Assembly: GCA_902826795.1 (NCBI GenBank)
Contig: CADEGD010000018.1
Coordinates: 1-35,154, forward strand
Length of the DNA stretch: 35,154 nucleotides
Direction of reading: 5' to 3'
Source of the DNA: an uncultured Acidobacteriota bacterium
Lineage (GTDB): Bacteria > Acidobacteriota > Blastocatellia > Pyrinomonadales > Pyrinomonadaceae
Of the stretch, positions 25,411 through 35,146 are shown piece by piece; positions within the stretch are counted from its first letter, which is position 1, and each line of letters begins with the position of its first letter. A model generated the notes under the pieces. It had not been told where the DNA came from. It worked only from the letters and a program-made list of their open reading frames with translations, and did no database searches. Made by a program: the position numbers and the translations under genes.

Positions 25411-25439
25411 AAGAGGCTGCCGAAAATCGGCAGCCTCTT
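25411..25439 (-). terminator. Hairpin after the S8 peptidase gene
   Basis: A 13-bp perfect stem, AAGAGGCTGCCGA (25411-25423) with its complement (25427-25439) around an AAA loop, 40 bases beyond the stop of the peptidase gene. The T tract on the minus strand is weak (CTTCACTT), but position and strength fit a terminator. Confidence 0.65.
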
Positions 25440-25479
25440 ATGCCGTTCGCTTAAGAACGGGCGGATCGTCAATTAGTGT

Positions 25480-28400
25480 TTACGGCGCATAGTGAGTTGC
25501 CGGAACCGGAATGTCCGCACCGACGCCCCAGTTAGCCGTCAGAGGCCCGGCCTGAGTTCCATATACCCACCACGTACCGGCACGGTAGATGGCGACGTCA
25601 TACTTGTTATCACCGTCATACTGACCGGGCACGGGAACGTCGGTCGAGTTGCCCCACGTGATAATGCCGATCGACTGACTCTGCGAGTAGTAGATGTACC
25701 ATCTGCCCTCTGAAGGCCGGTAGATCGCGATATCGTCCGTTCCATCACCATCGTAATCGGCGTGGACGGGTTTATCCGTCGCGAGACCGAAAGTGACGAT
25801 CGTGAGGTTCCCAACCGGATCGGTTGCATCCGCATAGAACCACTGGCCGGTACTCGGACGATAGACGGCTACGTCCGTAGCACGGTCACCGTCGAAATCG
25901 CCGCTTATCGGAATATCGCCGGGAGCACCGAACGCCAATCCGCGATATTCGTTAGTGCCGCGGATCAGGATGTGGAACACGTTCGTCGACGGGCGGTAAA
26001 CCGCGATATCCGCCTTGCCGTCTCCGTTATAGTCGCCGGTGAGAGAAATATCGGAGTTCGCACCCCAATCAAATCCCTCATAACCGTAAACCGCACTATC
26101 GAGCAGCCAGAAGCCTTGGTTTGGCGAGCCCGGACGAACGATACCGAAGTCTGCCTTCTTATCGCCGGAGAAATCGGCGGACATCGGCTTGTCTCCGTTA
26201 ATACCCCAGGTCACGACTCCAACGCTGCCGTTGCCGGACTTGTAAAGATACCATTCACCCGTTGACGGACGATAGATCGAGAGGTCCGTTTTACCGTCGC
26301 CATCGAAGTCGGATCGGATAGCCCTCTCAGGTCCGCCCGGTGTCGTCGAGCAAACATTCGACTGCGAGGTCAGTGAGATAGACCAGCCGCCGGAAATGCT
26401 TCCTGCGTCGCTGGTGGCATCGTCGACAACGTAGAGGCTCCAAACACCGTTCGGATCTCCACCGGCAGCTCCGGTGAAGGCAGTTGTCAGCGTCTGAGTT
26501 CCAACAGGAGCCGGCGATAGATACGGCGCAGCCGGAGCCGGAGCCGCAAACGCGTCAGGCGTCGTGGTGTCAGCCGGCCTGAAGGTGCCGGTTACTATCG
26601 TCGCCGGCGGACCCGCAGCAGCGTCACTTAATGTGACGTTGGCATTGACGGCATCAGTACCGCCGCCGGTGTCGGAGAGCATGATGAACTTTCGTCCGGT
26701 CGGGCTGACAAGAAGCATGTCTACATCGCCCGGGAATGTGTGTGAAAAGCCGGTCAAAGTGACCGTAACGTTCGCAATCGATGTCGGTACTCCAGAAACC
26801 GTGATGGTTGACGGATATGGAGTCGCCGTCCCGACGTCTGGAATCGTGATCGCCGCCGCATTGCTAAACGTAACCGGCGAACCCGACACGGTGGTTCCAA
26901 GCTGGAACGTATACGAGATAGTTCCATGATTCGTGGCACCATCCTGCAACTGGAATGTTGCCGTCACAGTACCGCCGCAAGGCCCATTCGCGACAAACGT
27001 GAATGGCCTCACGACCGCGGGAGCAGCAGGATTTATTACCCCGTAACTCTGTGACGTTGTGACAGGCGTTATTCCGCCGGAGTTCTGGAGCGTTGCGACC
27101 AGATTCGAGGTCGGGCCATCACCAGTGTTGACGATCGCTATGTTGTAAGTGACCGTTTCACCCGGATCCGGCGTGTTGTTCGCGGGAACAAACGATTCGC
27201 TGACCAGGGCCGGAGCTCCGCCGCTAGCCACTTCAGGCGTTCCTGCCACACCACAGCAGACGTACCGCTGCCGTTGGATCTCGAGTTGAGCACAGCCGAG
27301 GGTTCCGACGTCGCCGGTTGCCGTGTCGGTAACGCTCAAGATCCACGTTCCCAGAATCGATTGGCCGTTTAGACCGGCAAGCGGTGATTCCGGACGGAAG
27401 CTGCCGGCAAACGGGGCCGCACCGGCCGAGATAGCCGTCGCCGCACCGTCATCAAACACGGTGAAGGTTCCGGCGCAATCGTTTGTGCCGGTTCCAAAGT
27501 TATCGCCGCCCAAGCCGCGTCCGGCAACGAGCGGAATCGTCGTTCCCTGCGGACTCGTGATCGACATTTGAACGTCACCGTCAAATGTATGGTTAGCGCG
27601 TACCTTAACGTTCAGATCGGACAAGGCACCCGTCGTCGTTACCTGGATCGGAATCTGAACGGTAGCGTTGTCATTGATCGGTGTCGTTAAGTTGCCGGTC
27701 GAGACCGATGTATTCGTCGGTGCCGCAAGTGCACCGGTTAAGAAATTGAACGTAGCCACGCCGAGGTTGTTGCTGCCATCCTGAAGTTGAAGAGAGGCAG
27801 TCAGCGTCTGGCCGCAGGTGGTCGTAGCGGTGAAAGTAAACGGTCTCGTAGCAGCTCCGCCGCCCGGAGCAAGGGCTCCGTAATTCTGCGGGCCGCTCGG
27901 GTTCGAAACGCCGCCGGTCGGAAGAAGGGTCGCGACCAAGTTCGTGGTTGCCGCCAAACCGATGTTAGAAAGGTCGAAATTGACGGTTACTGTCTCCGCC
28001 GGATCAACTGCACCGTTGATGGCACAGCTTTCCGCCGTGATCGCAGTTGCTCCGCCGCCGACAACCGCTACCGGCTGTTCGTCAGCGTTCCAGACTACGA
28101 GCGAGAAGTCCTGATCCGTTGTATCTGCATTATTCGGAAGGCCGTCGCCTGCGATATTCGTCGCCTTGACGCGGATCAGGAAGTTACCCGAGATTCCAGC
28201 CGGCAGGAATACGCTTTCTACGTTATTGCGGGTGTCCGCGGTTCCGCCGCCAACCGAGTTGCCGCTGACGAAATTGTTTCCCTTATAGGTTGTGCCTCCA
28301 ACGATGACCTCGAGGTCGAGGTTGTTGACAAAGGCATTACCGGTCGTCGCTCCCGGAGCGTCAGTGTAAGCGACAGTAACGCGAAACGGCTTCGTATTGT

Positions 28401-30492
28401 TGACGATCGTGCCGGTAAACGTCCTCGTCTGGGCCGAATCGGTAAACGTATCAGCCGCCAACTGATCACGCATGATGTAGTCCTGACCAAAGATATCGAA
28501 GTAGTTATCGAGATCAGCCAGTCCCATTCCCTGATTGTTTGACGGAAGGTTGTCGTTTGCACCGACGCCGTTCATGTACGACGCGGAGTTCATCATCAAC
28601 GCCTTGGTCAAGGCCGGACTCGGCGGAGTGCCCGAACCCGGGCTGCCGCCGATCGGGGCGGTATTGATAAAATGCTGGCGAATAAGGGCCGCAAGTCCAG
28701 CAATCGCCGGAGTCGAGTGGCTCGTACCGGAAGATGCCGTATACCACTGCTGACCAACTGGGAAGAAGTCGCTTCCACCCGGGCCCGCGCACACGCCGCC
28801 TGCCGCGAAGCAGGTCAAGACGGTACCATTTCCGGTAACAGGATTAGAAAGCACGTTCTGAGCCGCGCCGCCCGTCACGTGAGTACCTGGAAGCATGATG
28901 TCGGGCTTCTTTCGCCCGTCGGTTGTTGGCCCGCGGCTTGAGAATCCGATGATGTCGTTGGCGCTGTCGGCACCCGTATCGGCGACCGCGCATCCGTCAG
29001 CCCCACCGAACGCTCGCACATTCTCGGAGGCTCCAACGGAGATAAGGTTCTTCGCCGTTGCCGGAGATCCCATTGACTGTCCGCCCGGTCCTGCGTTGCC
29101 CGCCGCGAAGACGATCACCATCTCTTGGTTGCCCGCGGTCGGATTTACCGAGGTGCTCAGCTGAGCGTCTCGAACGAGGAAATCATAAGATTGGGAAGTC
29201 GTGGTATAAGCACCAGCCGCGTTCGAGCCCCAGCTGTTCGAGCTGATACGAGCTCCGTCGGCGTATGCACGCGACTGAAGATTAGAAACGTTTGGGCTGG
29301 TGAAATTATTCGGGTCGAAGATTACCGAAGATCCAACCTTGACGAATGGTGCTACACCTAGTCCATAACGCATCAGATTTGCATCTGCGTGCGGTGCGGC
29401 CGCGTATATTCCGCCGGACGGAACGTAGCCGCCAATGATCGTGGAATTGATATTTCCATGTCCGTCGCAGCCCTGGAGGGTGCTGCCTGCGTTCGGAGTT
29501 CCCTCAAGGCGTGAATATACCACGCGGCTTGCCTGTGCCGGGTCGCCCTCACGACGGAGGACAAACTGGTTCTCTGCCGCCGGATTTGCATTGCCGATAC
29601 CGCTGTCGGAAACGTCAACGCTAAAGTTCGAGGCATCGAACTGAGCTTGGGTAAATCCCTTTCCGAGAAGGTATTGAAGGTAATCGCCGGGTGTCGGAAG
29701 GTTTCCGGTGAGATTACCGCGAAGGATCAAGTTCTGAGCCTCGTCGAACTTAACCGGCTCGACATAAGGGTGGATCGAGATGACGTCCGGACGCGATGCT
29801 GCTGCCTGAAGTCCTTGTTCGTCTAAAGCGACAACGAAGTTCACATAGTGTTTGACTTCCTGCAGTCCGATGACCTCGCCACGCCGAACTCCCTCGATTG
29901 CTCTGAAAGTGTCGGCGTTAGCGTTCTCATTCTTGAACAACTGGATCTCGTACCGGTCGGACCGCATGCCCATCCGTTCGTCTTTGTTGTTGCGATAGAC
30001 GCTCGGCATGATGCGATACTCGGGCTTATATTCGCCTTCCCATTCGATCGGCGATGCAGCGTTCTTCGAAATAGACTTGATGCTGCTGATCGCCGCGTCG
30101 TCACCCCATATGAGGTAGGTGTAATTCGGAATGTAGTCGACCACGGTTACGCGCTCACGCTTCAGAGAGTCGACCCAGGCGCTCTTGATCGGGCCGTTAA
30201 AGCGCACCAGGTGCAGCCTTTCACCCGAGAGTTTAGCGGTCTGACCGACTTCTTTCTCATCGCCGCTCACGCCCATCTTTATCGCTTTTACGTTGATGGT
30301 GCCGGCATTCAAAAGAATATCGTCGGTGTTGTCGACGGGATTCGTTTCTACCATGGAATCCTCACGACCGCTGTCTGTGAGTTTCGTCCTTTCCTGTGCT
30401 TCCGTGGCGGGCAATAATACCCAGACCGTCAGTGACGTGACCGCCACGATGGCTAAAAAGCCAAAAAACCTGAACCGTGTAGTCTTACTCAT
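25480..30492 (-). CDS. Secreted S8 (subtilisin/kexin-like) serine peptidase with two P domains and six VCBS repeats
   Basis: 1670 residues. Signal peptide about 1-32; an N-terminal prodomain to about 285; then the S8 catalytic domain with D296 (VDVSDSGIG), H345 (GCDGHGNIN), oxyanion N466 (FAAGNAG) and S591 (SGTSHSTP), all in canonical order. After it come CARDB-like beta domains and two proprotein-convertase P domains, one near 930-1080 (RANHTFDGDVQMSITSPQGT, GTWILSVTDTATGDVG) and one near 1200-1380 (FSHTFPGDVDMLLVSPTG, GVWSLYVVDDATSDAG). Residues 1394-1670 are six VCBS repeats. It should be an exported protease acting on proteins outside the cell. A strong AAGGAGG lies 5 bases before ATG. 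Confidence 0.92.
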   Translation of the reverse strand: MSKTTRFRFFGFLAIVAVTSLTVWVLLPATEAQERTKLTDSGREDSMVETNPVDNTDDILLNAGTINVKAIKMGVSGDEKEVGQTAKLSGERLHLVRFNGPIKSAWVDSLKRERVTVVDYIPNYTYLIWGDDAAISSIKSISKNAASPIEWEGEYKPEYRIMPSVYRNNKDERMGMRSDRYEIQLFKNENANADTFRAIEGVRRGEVIGLQEVKHYVNFVVALDEQGLQAAASRPDVISIHPYVEPVKFDEAQNLILRGNLTGNLPTPGDYLQYLLGKGFTQAQFDASNFSVDVSDSGIGNANPAAENQFVLRREGDPAQASRVVYSRLEGTPNAGSTLQGCDGHGNINSTIIGGYVPSGGIYAAAPHADANLMRYGLGVAPFVKVGSSVIFDPNNFTSPNVSNLQSRAYADGARISSNSWGSNAAGAYTTTSQSYDFLVRDAQLSTSVNPTAGNQEMVIVFAAGNAGPGGQSMGSPATAKNLISVGASENVRAFGGADGCAVADTGADSANDIIGFSSRGPTTDGRKKPDIMLPGTHVTGGAAQNVLSNPVTGNGTVLTCFAAGGVCAGPGGSDFFPVGQQWYTASSGTSHSTPAIAGLAALIRQHFINTAPIGGSPGSGTPPSPALTKALMMNSASYMNGVGANDNLPSNNQGMGLADLDNYFDIFGQDYIMRDQLAADTFTDSAQTRTFTGTIVNNTKPFRVTVAYTDAPGATTGNAFVNNLDLEVIVGGTTYKGNNFVSGNSVGGGTADTRNNVESVFLPAGISGNFLIRVKATNIAGDGLPNNADTTDQDFSLVVWNADEQPVAVVGGGATAITAESCAINGAVDPAETVTVNFDLSNIGLAATTNLVATLLPTGGVSNPSGPQNYGALAPGGGAATRPFTFTATTTCGQTLTASLQLQDGSNNLGVATFNFLTGALAAPTNTSVSTGNLTTPINDNATVQIPIQVTTTGALSDLNVKVRANHTFDGDVQMSITSPQGTTIPLVAGRGLGGDNFGTGTNDCAGTFTVFDDGAATAISAGAAPFAGSFRPESPLAGLNGQSILGTWILSVTDTATGDVGTLGCAQLEIQRQRYVCCGVAGTPEVASGGAPALVSESFVPANNTPDPGETVTYNIAIVNTGDGPTSNLVATLQNSGGITPVTTSQSYGVINPAAPAVVRPFTFVANGPCGGTVTATFQLQDGATNHGTISYTFQLGTTVSGSPVTFSNAAAITIPDVGTATPYPSTITVSGVPTSIANVTVTLTGFSHTFPGDVDMLLVSPTGRKFIMLSDTGGGTDAVNANVTLSDAAAGPPATIVTGTFRPADTTTPDAFAAPAPAAPYLSPAPVGTQTLTTAFTGAAGGDPNGVWSLYVVDDATSDAGSISGGWSISLTSQSNVCSTTPGGPERAIRSDFDGDGKTDLSIYRPSTGEWYLYKSGNGSVGVVTWGINGDKPMSADFSGDKKADFGIVRPGSPNQGFWLLDSAVYGYEGFDWGANSDISLTGDYNGDGKADIAVYRPSTNVFHILIRGTNEYRGLAFGAPGDIPISGDFDGDRATDVAVYRPSTGQWFYADATDPVGNLTIVTFGLATDKPVHADYDGDGTDDIAIYRPSEGRWYIYYSQSQSIGIITWGNSTDVPVPGQYDGDNKYDVAIYRAGTWWVYGTQAGPLTANWGVGADIPVPATHYAP
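25483..26313 (-). repeat. Six tandem VCBS/FG-GAP repeats (protein-level)
   Basis: Six units of 45-47 codons closing the S8 peptidase. The second unit is degenerate in its calcium loop (FSGDKKADF) and the last lacks the full RPSTG. Same end pattern WGxGADIPVPxxxY as the neighbouring genes. Confidence 0.85.
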
Positions 30493-30538
30493 CTGTCCTC
30501 CTTGCAGGGGTTAACGGACGATACCGATCGCCCGCGGG

Positions 30539-30569
30539 ATTATATAAACAAGGGATCAAATCCTGATCC
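30539..30569 (-). promoter_or_regulatory. Probable promoter and operator of the S8 peptidase gene
   Basis: On the minus strand a consensus TATAAT lies at 30544-30539, about 50 bases before ATG. Just upstream is the inverted repeat GGATCA-N5-TGATCC (30553-30569), where a -35 box would be expected and is poor. A weak -35 with a palindrome over it suggests an activator or repressor site. Confidence 0.5.
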
Positions 30570-30697
30570 AAACTCGTGGACACGAAGATGGATGAGGCTG
30601 CGTGTCGCGACGACGGAGTGCGAATTTTCGAACGTGAATAGAATGGAACGTAATATTCTTACGCGCATTTAGTAATAAAATCAAGAGCTTTCGAAAC

Positions 30698-30725
30698 AAA
30701 AAAGGCCAGCCCAAATGGACTGGCC
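30698..30725 (-). terminator. Intrinsic terminator of the M36 peptidase gene
   Basis: GGCCAG (30704-30709) pairs with CTGGCC (30720-30725), extended by CC/GG inside; on the minus strand it is followed by six T (30703-30698). A textbook Rho-independent terminator 39 bases past the stop. Confidence 0.85.
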
Positions 30726-30763
30726 GAAGGGAAAGAACCGCCGTGATACGGAACTTGGGCCGG

Positions 30764-33700
30764 CTACGGTATGTACCGCTTCGTAACCGCGATGTCCGTT
30801 GACGTTCCGAAGGCCAGGCCTACATGTCCGCCGTTGGATGAATACGTCGCCCACCAGGTTCCGTTGCGATAAACGGCCGGGTCATATTTATTGTCGCCGT
30901 CATAGTCCGCCGGGACCGGAATATCACCCGGCAGACCCCAGACAACATTCAGGACGGATTGGTTTGAGCTGGCATAAACCCACCAATTGCCGTCTGACGG
31001 ACGATAGATCGCAAGGTCGTCCTTACCGTCGCCGTCATAGTCGGCCGGAACGGGAATATCTGTCGGAACACCCCAAGCAGCGCCTATATATGTTCCGGTC
31101 GTTGTCTGGAATATGTACCAATCGCCGCCGCGGCGAATCGAAAAGTCCGCCTTGCCGTCACCGTCGAAGTCGCCCGGAATAGGTACGTCACCCGGAGAGC
31201 CGAACCCTACGGACTGGATGCCGCCATCCGCCTCATACACATACCAGACGCCGGTAGACGGCCGGTAAACCGCGTAATCCGCCGCCTCGTCAGCGTCGTA
31301 ATCTCTAACGACCGGCACGTCGCCCTCGATTCCCCAAGGAACCTGCGTGAACGTCAGATCCGAGCTCTTTAGAGCGTAAAAGTAAGCAATGCCGCCGCTT
31401 TGTGCGGGCCGGTAGATCGCCATATCGGTCTTTCCGTCGGCGTCATAATCTCCGGGAACCGGAACGTCGCCGCTGATGCCCCACGTGGCGCCAATAAACT
31501 GCGAGGCCGCCGTCCACACGTACCAGTTGCCGTCATTTGGCCGATAGATCGGGAAATCGCTCTTGCCGTCGCCGTCAAAATCAGAGCGTTTGTTGGGGCC
31601 CGAAGCAAACGAACACTGAGACTGTCCGCTGACCTGTACGGTATCGACAAACCATCCTTCGACACCGGTGTTATCATCAGTGCCGAAACGCCATCTAAGC
31701 CGAATGTTCTTTCCGGCCGCCGAGGCTGGGATCCGGGCGGTACTGGTTATATAACCCGCCGAGTTGCCGTTCCAAGCCGGCCGGCCTCCGATGGGGTTAG
31801 GCCCGCTTGTATTAACAAGTAGCGTTCCGTTGTAGCCATTCTGCGTGAATGAACCACCAGCGGTAACGATATCCTGGAAGGCGGCTCCGTCGATGCTGAT
31901 CTCAAGCACGCCGCCGTCCCATGTCGCTTCGGTATTGTAACGATGGCGGAAGGTGACCGTTCCCGAGGCAGACGTGATCGCGAACAGCGGTGAAGTAAGG
32001 CTCGTAGAGCCGTTAACACCGGACGCTGCATTTGAGTTCGGAGCAAAAGCCGAGTTCGGAGCCGAATCAGGTGAAGCCGCTGACGTCACGAAAGGATTCA
32101 ATCCACCATTAACATCGTTCACGACCGTCCATCCAGCCGGCAATGCCGGAGCGGTTACGCCGTCGAAATTCTCCGTCGCCGTTACGACCGGAACTCCGGT
32201 GGGTATCGTCCTAGAGAACGATACCGGCCCGAGGCTGCTCGTAACATTGATCGTTATATTGATCGCAGTACCGCACGCCAGATTTGCAGGGATCGCGTAT
32301 GTGAACACGTTGCTGGCAGTTCCATTGTTTGCGATCGTTCCGTAAGAGATCGTCTGCGAACCGACGACCTGTACCGACACGTTGTTGGCCGCGCTGCCCG
32401 AGTTATTCGTCAGCGGAATCGTCAGGCGAAGAGTCTCGCCGGGCTCCGCCACGCCATCGCCATCGCCGCCCGGCGAATCCGAGACGGTCATGTCAGGCAG
32501 TAATAAAAGATTAGGCATGTCGAACGCTTCCGTTACACGGATAGTGTTCGTACCGCCGGAGCTGCTGCCGCCGAGCGCCTGGATCGAGGCTGAAAATCCG
32601 ACACCGCGAATCGCGAAACCGCGCCATACATCTTCCACATCCGCAGGACTGCCGCCTGCCCGAGCCGCTGCAATGATCGCGTCGCGGCCGGTGATGAAGT
32701 TCGGTCCCGCAGGCGAAAGCTTCATTCCGTCGGTGACCAATTGAAGGACGCGTCGGTTACCGTCTGCCCAGCCGAGACGCTGAACCATCCGTGCCCGAAC
32801 TTCCCAGAGAGCACTGCTCCAAACTTCGCCTACGTTGTGAACCTGATCGGCACTGCCGACGAAAGCAGGGCTATAGGCTCCGTCACTAAGGTTGATCTTC
32901 GTCGAATCGATATCGGCAAACGTCAACGGATTGTGCGGACGATTATTAGGCCCGCCAGTGAATGCCATCACAGCCTTCGGAAATCGGCGGATGCCGTAGT
33001 AGCTATTTCCAAATGCGGCTCCGCGGAATTGATACGTGTCATACGCGCCGGTCGTGTATACGCCATTGATCGGATCGGTAGGCTCGCTAAGCATCGCGTG
33101 AGCATAAAAGTCCGACCAGCCTTCGCCCATTCCGCGCGAGAAATCTAAGGCTCCGAGGCCGCCTGCGTTGGCATGCAGACGAGTCGAGGTGCCGTGTGTT
33201 AGCTCATGAATGATCACATCGGCATCGAGAGAACCGTCCATGTCAATGGTCGGAGCCGTGAAGATATACATCTGCATTGTCGGGCGATTGCCGTCCGACG
33301 GAGTCGTGAAGTTGGCGTTGTTCGTTCCGCTGCAATCCTGAGCTTGGGCCGATACGCGGTCATTGCCGACGCCGCCGCGGCCAAAGTTGTTCGTTTGAAA
33401 GTTTCGATGCTGCTCGGTAAAGCCCAGTCGATACATCTCGTCGTGATAAACGTTCGTGATGTAAAAAAGCTGAGTGGTGACCGCTTTCTGAAAATCGGTC
33501 GGCGCGGCGTTCGTGCCTTGCGCATTACAGGTTAGCGTCTGCCCGGCCGGCGTCGGCGAATCGCCCGTTTGAGGGCCTGACGGCGACGGGTTTGCGGGAT
33601 TGATAGGGAAGTCAAAATTTCTTCCGGAACTTGCCGAGGGAACTCCGTTCGGGTCGATATCATTCGGGTTTGCCGGGCTTCCGCTATTCGGCAGTTCGCG

Positions 33701-34903
33701 ATCTAAGCCGGCCTGCACGTTATTTCCGTCGAGCGTCGTCGCTCCATCCGTCAACCATCCCAGATCGTTAAACTGATACGGAGCTTCGTTTCCTACCCGC
33801 GTAACAAGCGTACGGCTGACGCCAGCACCCTGACTCGCGGAACTAGGCGTCGTCGGCCCCGGAGTGATCGGGAACGGGCTGTCGGCGATGTTGACCATCG
33901 CGTTTGAATTTGTGTAGACGTTGTAGCTTGCCGATTGCGTCTGATCTTCCGTCAGATTCTTTCGCCACAAAAGATCACCCGACCGGGCATCGACGATAAC
34001 GTAATATGACGCCACATCCTGACGGATCAAAACTCGCCAAGCGGGCACGATCGTTCCCGGCTCGAGCGGAAAGTACATCTTCTCCGCCGTCGTTCCGAAA
34101 TCGCCTTCGCCAAAGACCGAGCGAAGTTCGTCGGACGCCTTTTCGTCCAGTTTCGTTTCGAACGGACGCAGCTGATGATTTATATGGCCGGCCGCGGCCG
34201 AAACAGCGGCAAACGGATCGTTAAATTCCTTGGAGATACGCGATTCTTCGACGCCGGCGGCAAGTCCGTTGACGACTCGGGCAAGGCTTCCGTCCGTGCC
34301 AAATCCCGCAACAACCTCGCCGCGGAACACCGGAATTCCGCCGATCTTTTGTTCAAGGATCACCCACGACATGTTTCCGGCAGGATTCGTGTAGTCAGCA
34401 ACACTGACCAGCTCGTCTATCTGGCCCGAAGGTACGCCGAGAAGCTCGTTGTTCGCCCGCAGAAAACTTCGAACAGCCGCGACACGGTCTCCACCTTTCG
34501 CACCCTCGATCGACGCCTTGTCAGACTTTGCGTCAGGGCCGATGACCTCGGGCATTCCCGTTTCCCGGGCAAACTCGATCTTCAAGTCTGGAAATCTCGA
34601 TCTCAGCCTTTGCTCGGCCTGGGCCATGCCATCTCGCAGGTCGGCCGCAACGTCGGCGCCCATATTGTCGCGAAGCCGCATCTCGCCGCGCTTCAACATC
34701 GAGTCTTTATCAAGCCGGATGTCGTAATTGACGATGCCGTCGGCATGACTCTCGGTCCGCTCGACCAAGCCTTTACCACCGCCCTTTTGCTGGGCCTTGG
34801 ATACGAAAAAGCTTGGGACGAGTGCTAACGACGTGAGCACCGCAAGAACCGCGAGGGCCGGGATAGCTCGAAGCGTCGAGCCAGTCTGTTTACCGTGATC
34901 CAT
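30764..34903 (-). CDS. Secreted M36 fungalysin-type metallopeptidase with six VCBS repeats
   Basis: ATG 34903 is preferred (MDHGKQTGS, 1379 aa) because CTGGAG stands at its ribosome-site distance; an upstream ATG at 34936 would add 11 residues. A signal segment (about 10-38) precedes a propeptide with FTP-like (RSFLRANNELLGVPS) and PepSY-like (WRVLIRQDVASYYVIVDARSGDLLW) parts. The zinc site is HELTH (H566, E567, H570) with E594 in GMGEGWSDFYAHA, classic M36. Later parts are a CARDB-like domain, a choice-of-anchor-J/MAM-like domain (ENFDGVTAPALPAGWTVVN ... GVEGWFVDTVQVSG) and six VCBS repeats. An exported protease activated by loss of its propeptide; last gene of the window. Confidence 0.92.
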   Translation of the reverse strand: MDHGKQTGSTLRAIPALAVLAVLTSLALVPSFFVSKAQQKGGGKGLVERTESHADGIVNYDIRLDKDSMLKRGEMRLRDNMGADVAADLRDGMAQAEQRLRSRFPDLKIEFARETGMPEVIGPDAKSDKASIEGAKGGDRVAAVRSFLRANNELLGVPSGQIDELVSVADYTNPAGNMSWVILEQKIGGIPVFRGEVVAGFGTDGSLARVVNGLAAGVEESRISKEFNDPFAAVSAAAGHINHQLRPFETKLDEKASDELRSVFGEGDFGTTAEKMYFPLEPGTIVPAWRVLIRQDVASYYVIVDARSGDLLWRKNLTEDQTQSASYNVYTNSNAMVNIADSPFPITPGPTTPSSASQGAGVSRTLVTRVGNEAPYQFNDLGWLTDGATTLDGNNVQAGLDRELPNSGSPANPNDIDPNGVPSASSGRNFDFPINPANPSPSGPQTGDSPTPAGQTLTCNAQGTNAAPTDFQKAVTTQLFYITNVYHDEMYRLGFTEQHRNFQTNNFGRGGVGNDRVSAQAQDCSGTNNANFTTPSDGNRPTMQMYIFTAPTIDMDGSLDADVIIHELTHGTSTRLHANAGGLGALDFSRGMGEGWSDFYAHAMLSEPTDPINGVYTTGAYDTYQFRGAAFGNSYYGIRRFPKAVMAFTGGPNNRPHNPLTFADIDSTKINLSDGAYSPAFVGSADQVHNVGEVWSSALWEVRARMVQRLGWADGNRRVLQLVTDGMKLSPAGPNFITGRDAIIAAARAGGSPADVEDVWRGFAIRGVGFSASIQALGGSSSGGTNTIRVTEAFDMPNLLLLPDMTVSDSPGGDGDGVAEPGETLRLTIPLTNNSGSAANNVSVQVVGSQTISYGTIANNGTASNVFTYAIPANLACGTAINITINVTSSLGPVSFSRTIPTGVPVVTATENFDGVTAPALPAGWTVVNDVNGGLNPFVTSAASPDSAPNSAFAPNSNAASGVNGSTSLTSPLFAITSASGTVTFRHRYNTEATWDGGVLEISIDGAAFQDIVTAGGSFTQNGYNGTLLVNTSGPNPIGGRPAWNGNSAGYITSTARIPASAAGKNIRLRWRFGTDDNTGVEGWFVDTVQVSGQSQCSFASGPNKRSDFDGDGKSDFPIYRPNDGNWYVWTAASQFIGATWGISGDVPVPGDYDADGKTDMAIYRPAQSGGIAYFYALKSSDLTFTQVPWGIEGDVPVVRDYDADEAADYAVYRPSTGVWYVYEADGGIQSVGFGSPGDVPIPGDFDGDGKADFSIRRGGDWYIFQTTTGTYIGAAWGVPTDIPVPADYDGDGKDDLAIYRPSDGNWWVYASSNQSVLNVVWGLPGDIPVPADYDGDNKYDPAVYRNGTWWATYSSNGGHVGLAFGTSTDIAVTKRYIP
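30767..31585 (-). repeat. Six tandem VCBS/FG-GAP repeats (protein-level)
   Basis: Six units of 43-49 codons. Calcium-loop consensus DGDGKxD is kept in most; the third reads YDADEAADY. The last unit ends STDIAVTKRYIP, in line with the closing Y-x-P or Y of the other two proteins. Confidence 0.85.
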
Positions 34904-35109
34904 TCTTAAATCTCCAGAAAAGTCTTTTTGCGACAAAAATTGCCGGCGAATGTGGATAGAAAACGACGGATACCGCTTTAAATTCAGCCGTTTGACGGAC
35001 CCAAGGCGTTCACCTCACTGCGATTCCGGTCGCTGGCGAACTTGGGATGCGTTTAAGGTCGAAATTACTGCGAGTTGCCGGTGGTTCGAATTGTTAATGA
35101 AGCGAACTT

Positions 35110-35146
35110 CTGAGAGATTCTCACAGATAGGCTGGCAAGGTGTCAA
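35110..35146 (-). promoter_or_regulatory. Candidate promoter and palindrome upstream of the M36 gene
   Basis: On the minus strand TTGACA (35146-35141), 18 bases, GAGAAT (35122-35117). The -10 lies in a 17-base near-perfect palindrome, CTGTGAGA-A-TCTCTCAG (35126-35110, one mismatch), which could be an operator. The start codon is some 210 bases further on, so another promoter may exist in the leader. Confidence 0.4.

Noticed and set aside
25762..29644. Plus-strand open frames up to about 250 codons opposite the S8 peptidase
   Set aside because: The minus-strand gene is continuous with catalytic triad, P domains and repeats; the plus-strand frames have no ribosome sites or family motifs.
23854..31585. 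Regularly spaced similar DNA segments that could look like a CRISPR array or satellite
   Set aside because: The period of about 135 bases equals the 45-residue VCBS repeat, and the units differ widely at DNA level; no constant repeats or unique spacers exist.
34175..34828. A 217-codon plus-strand frame opposite the M36 propeptide
   Set aside because: Composition is typical of antisense translation, and the minus-strand propeptide is well supported.
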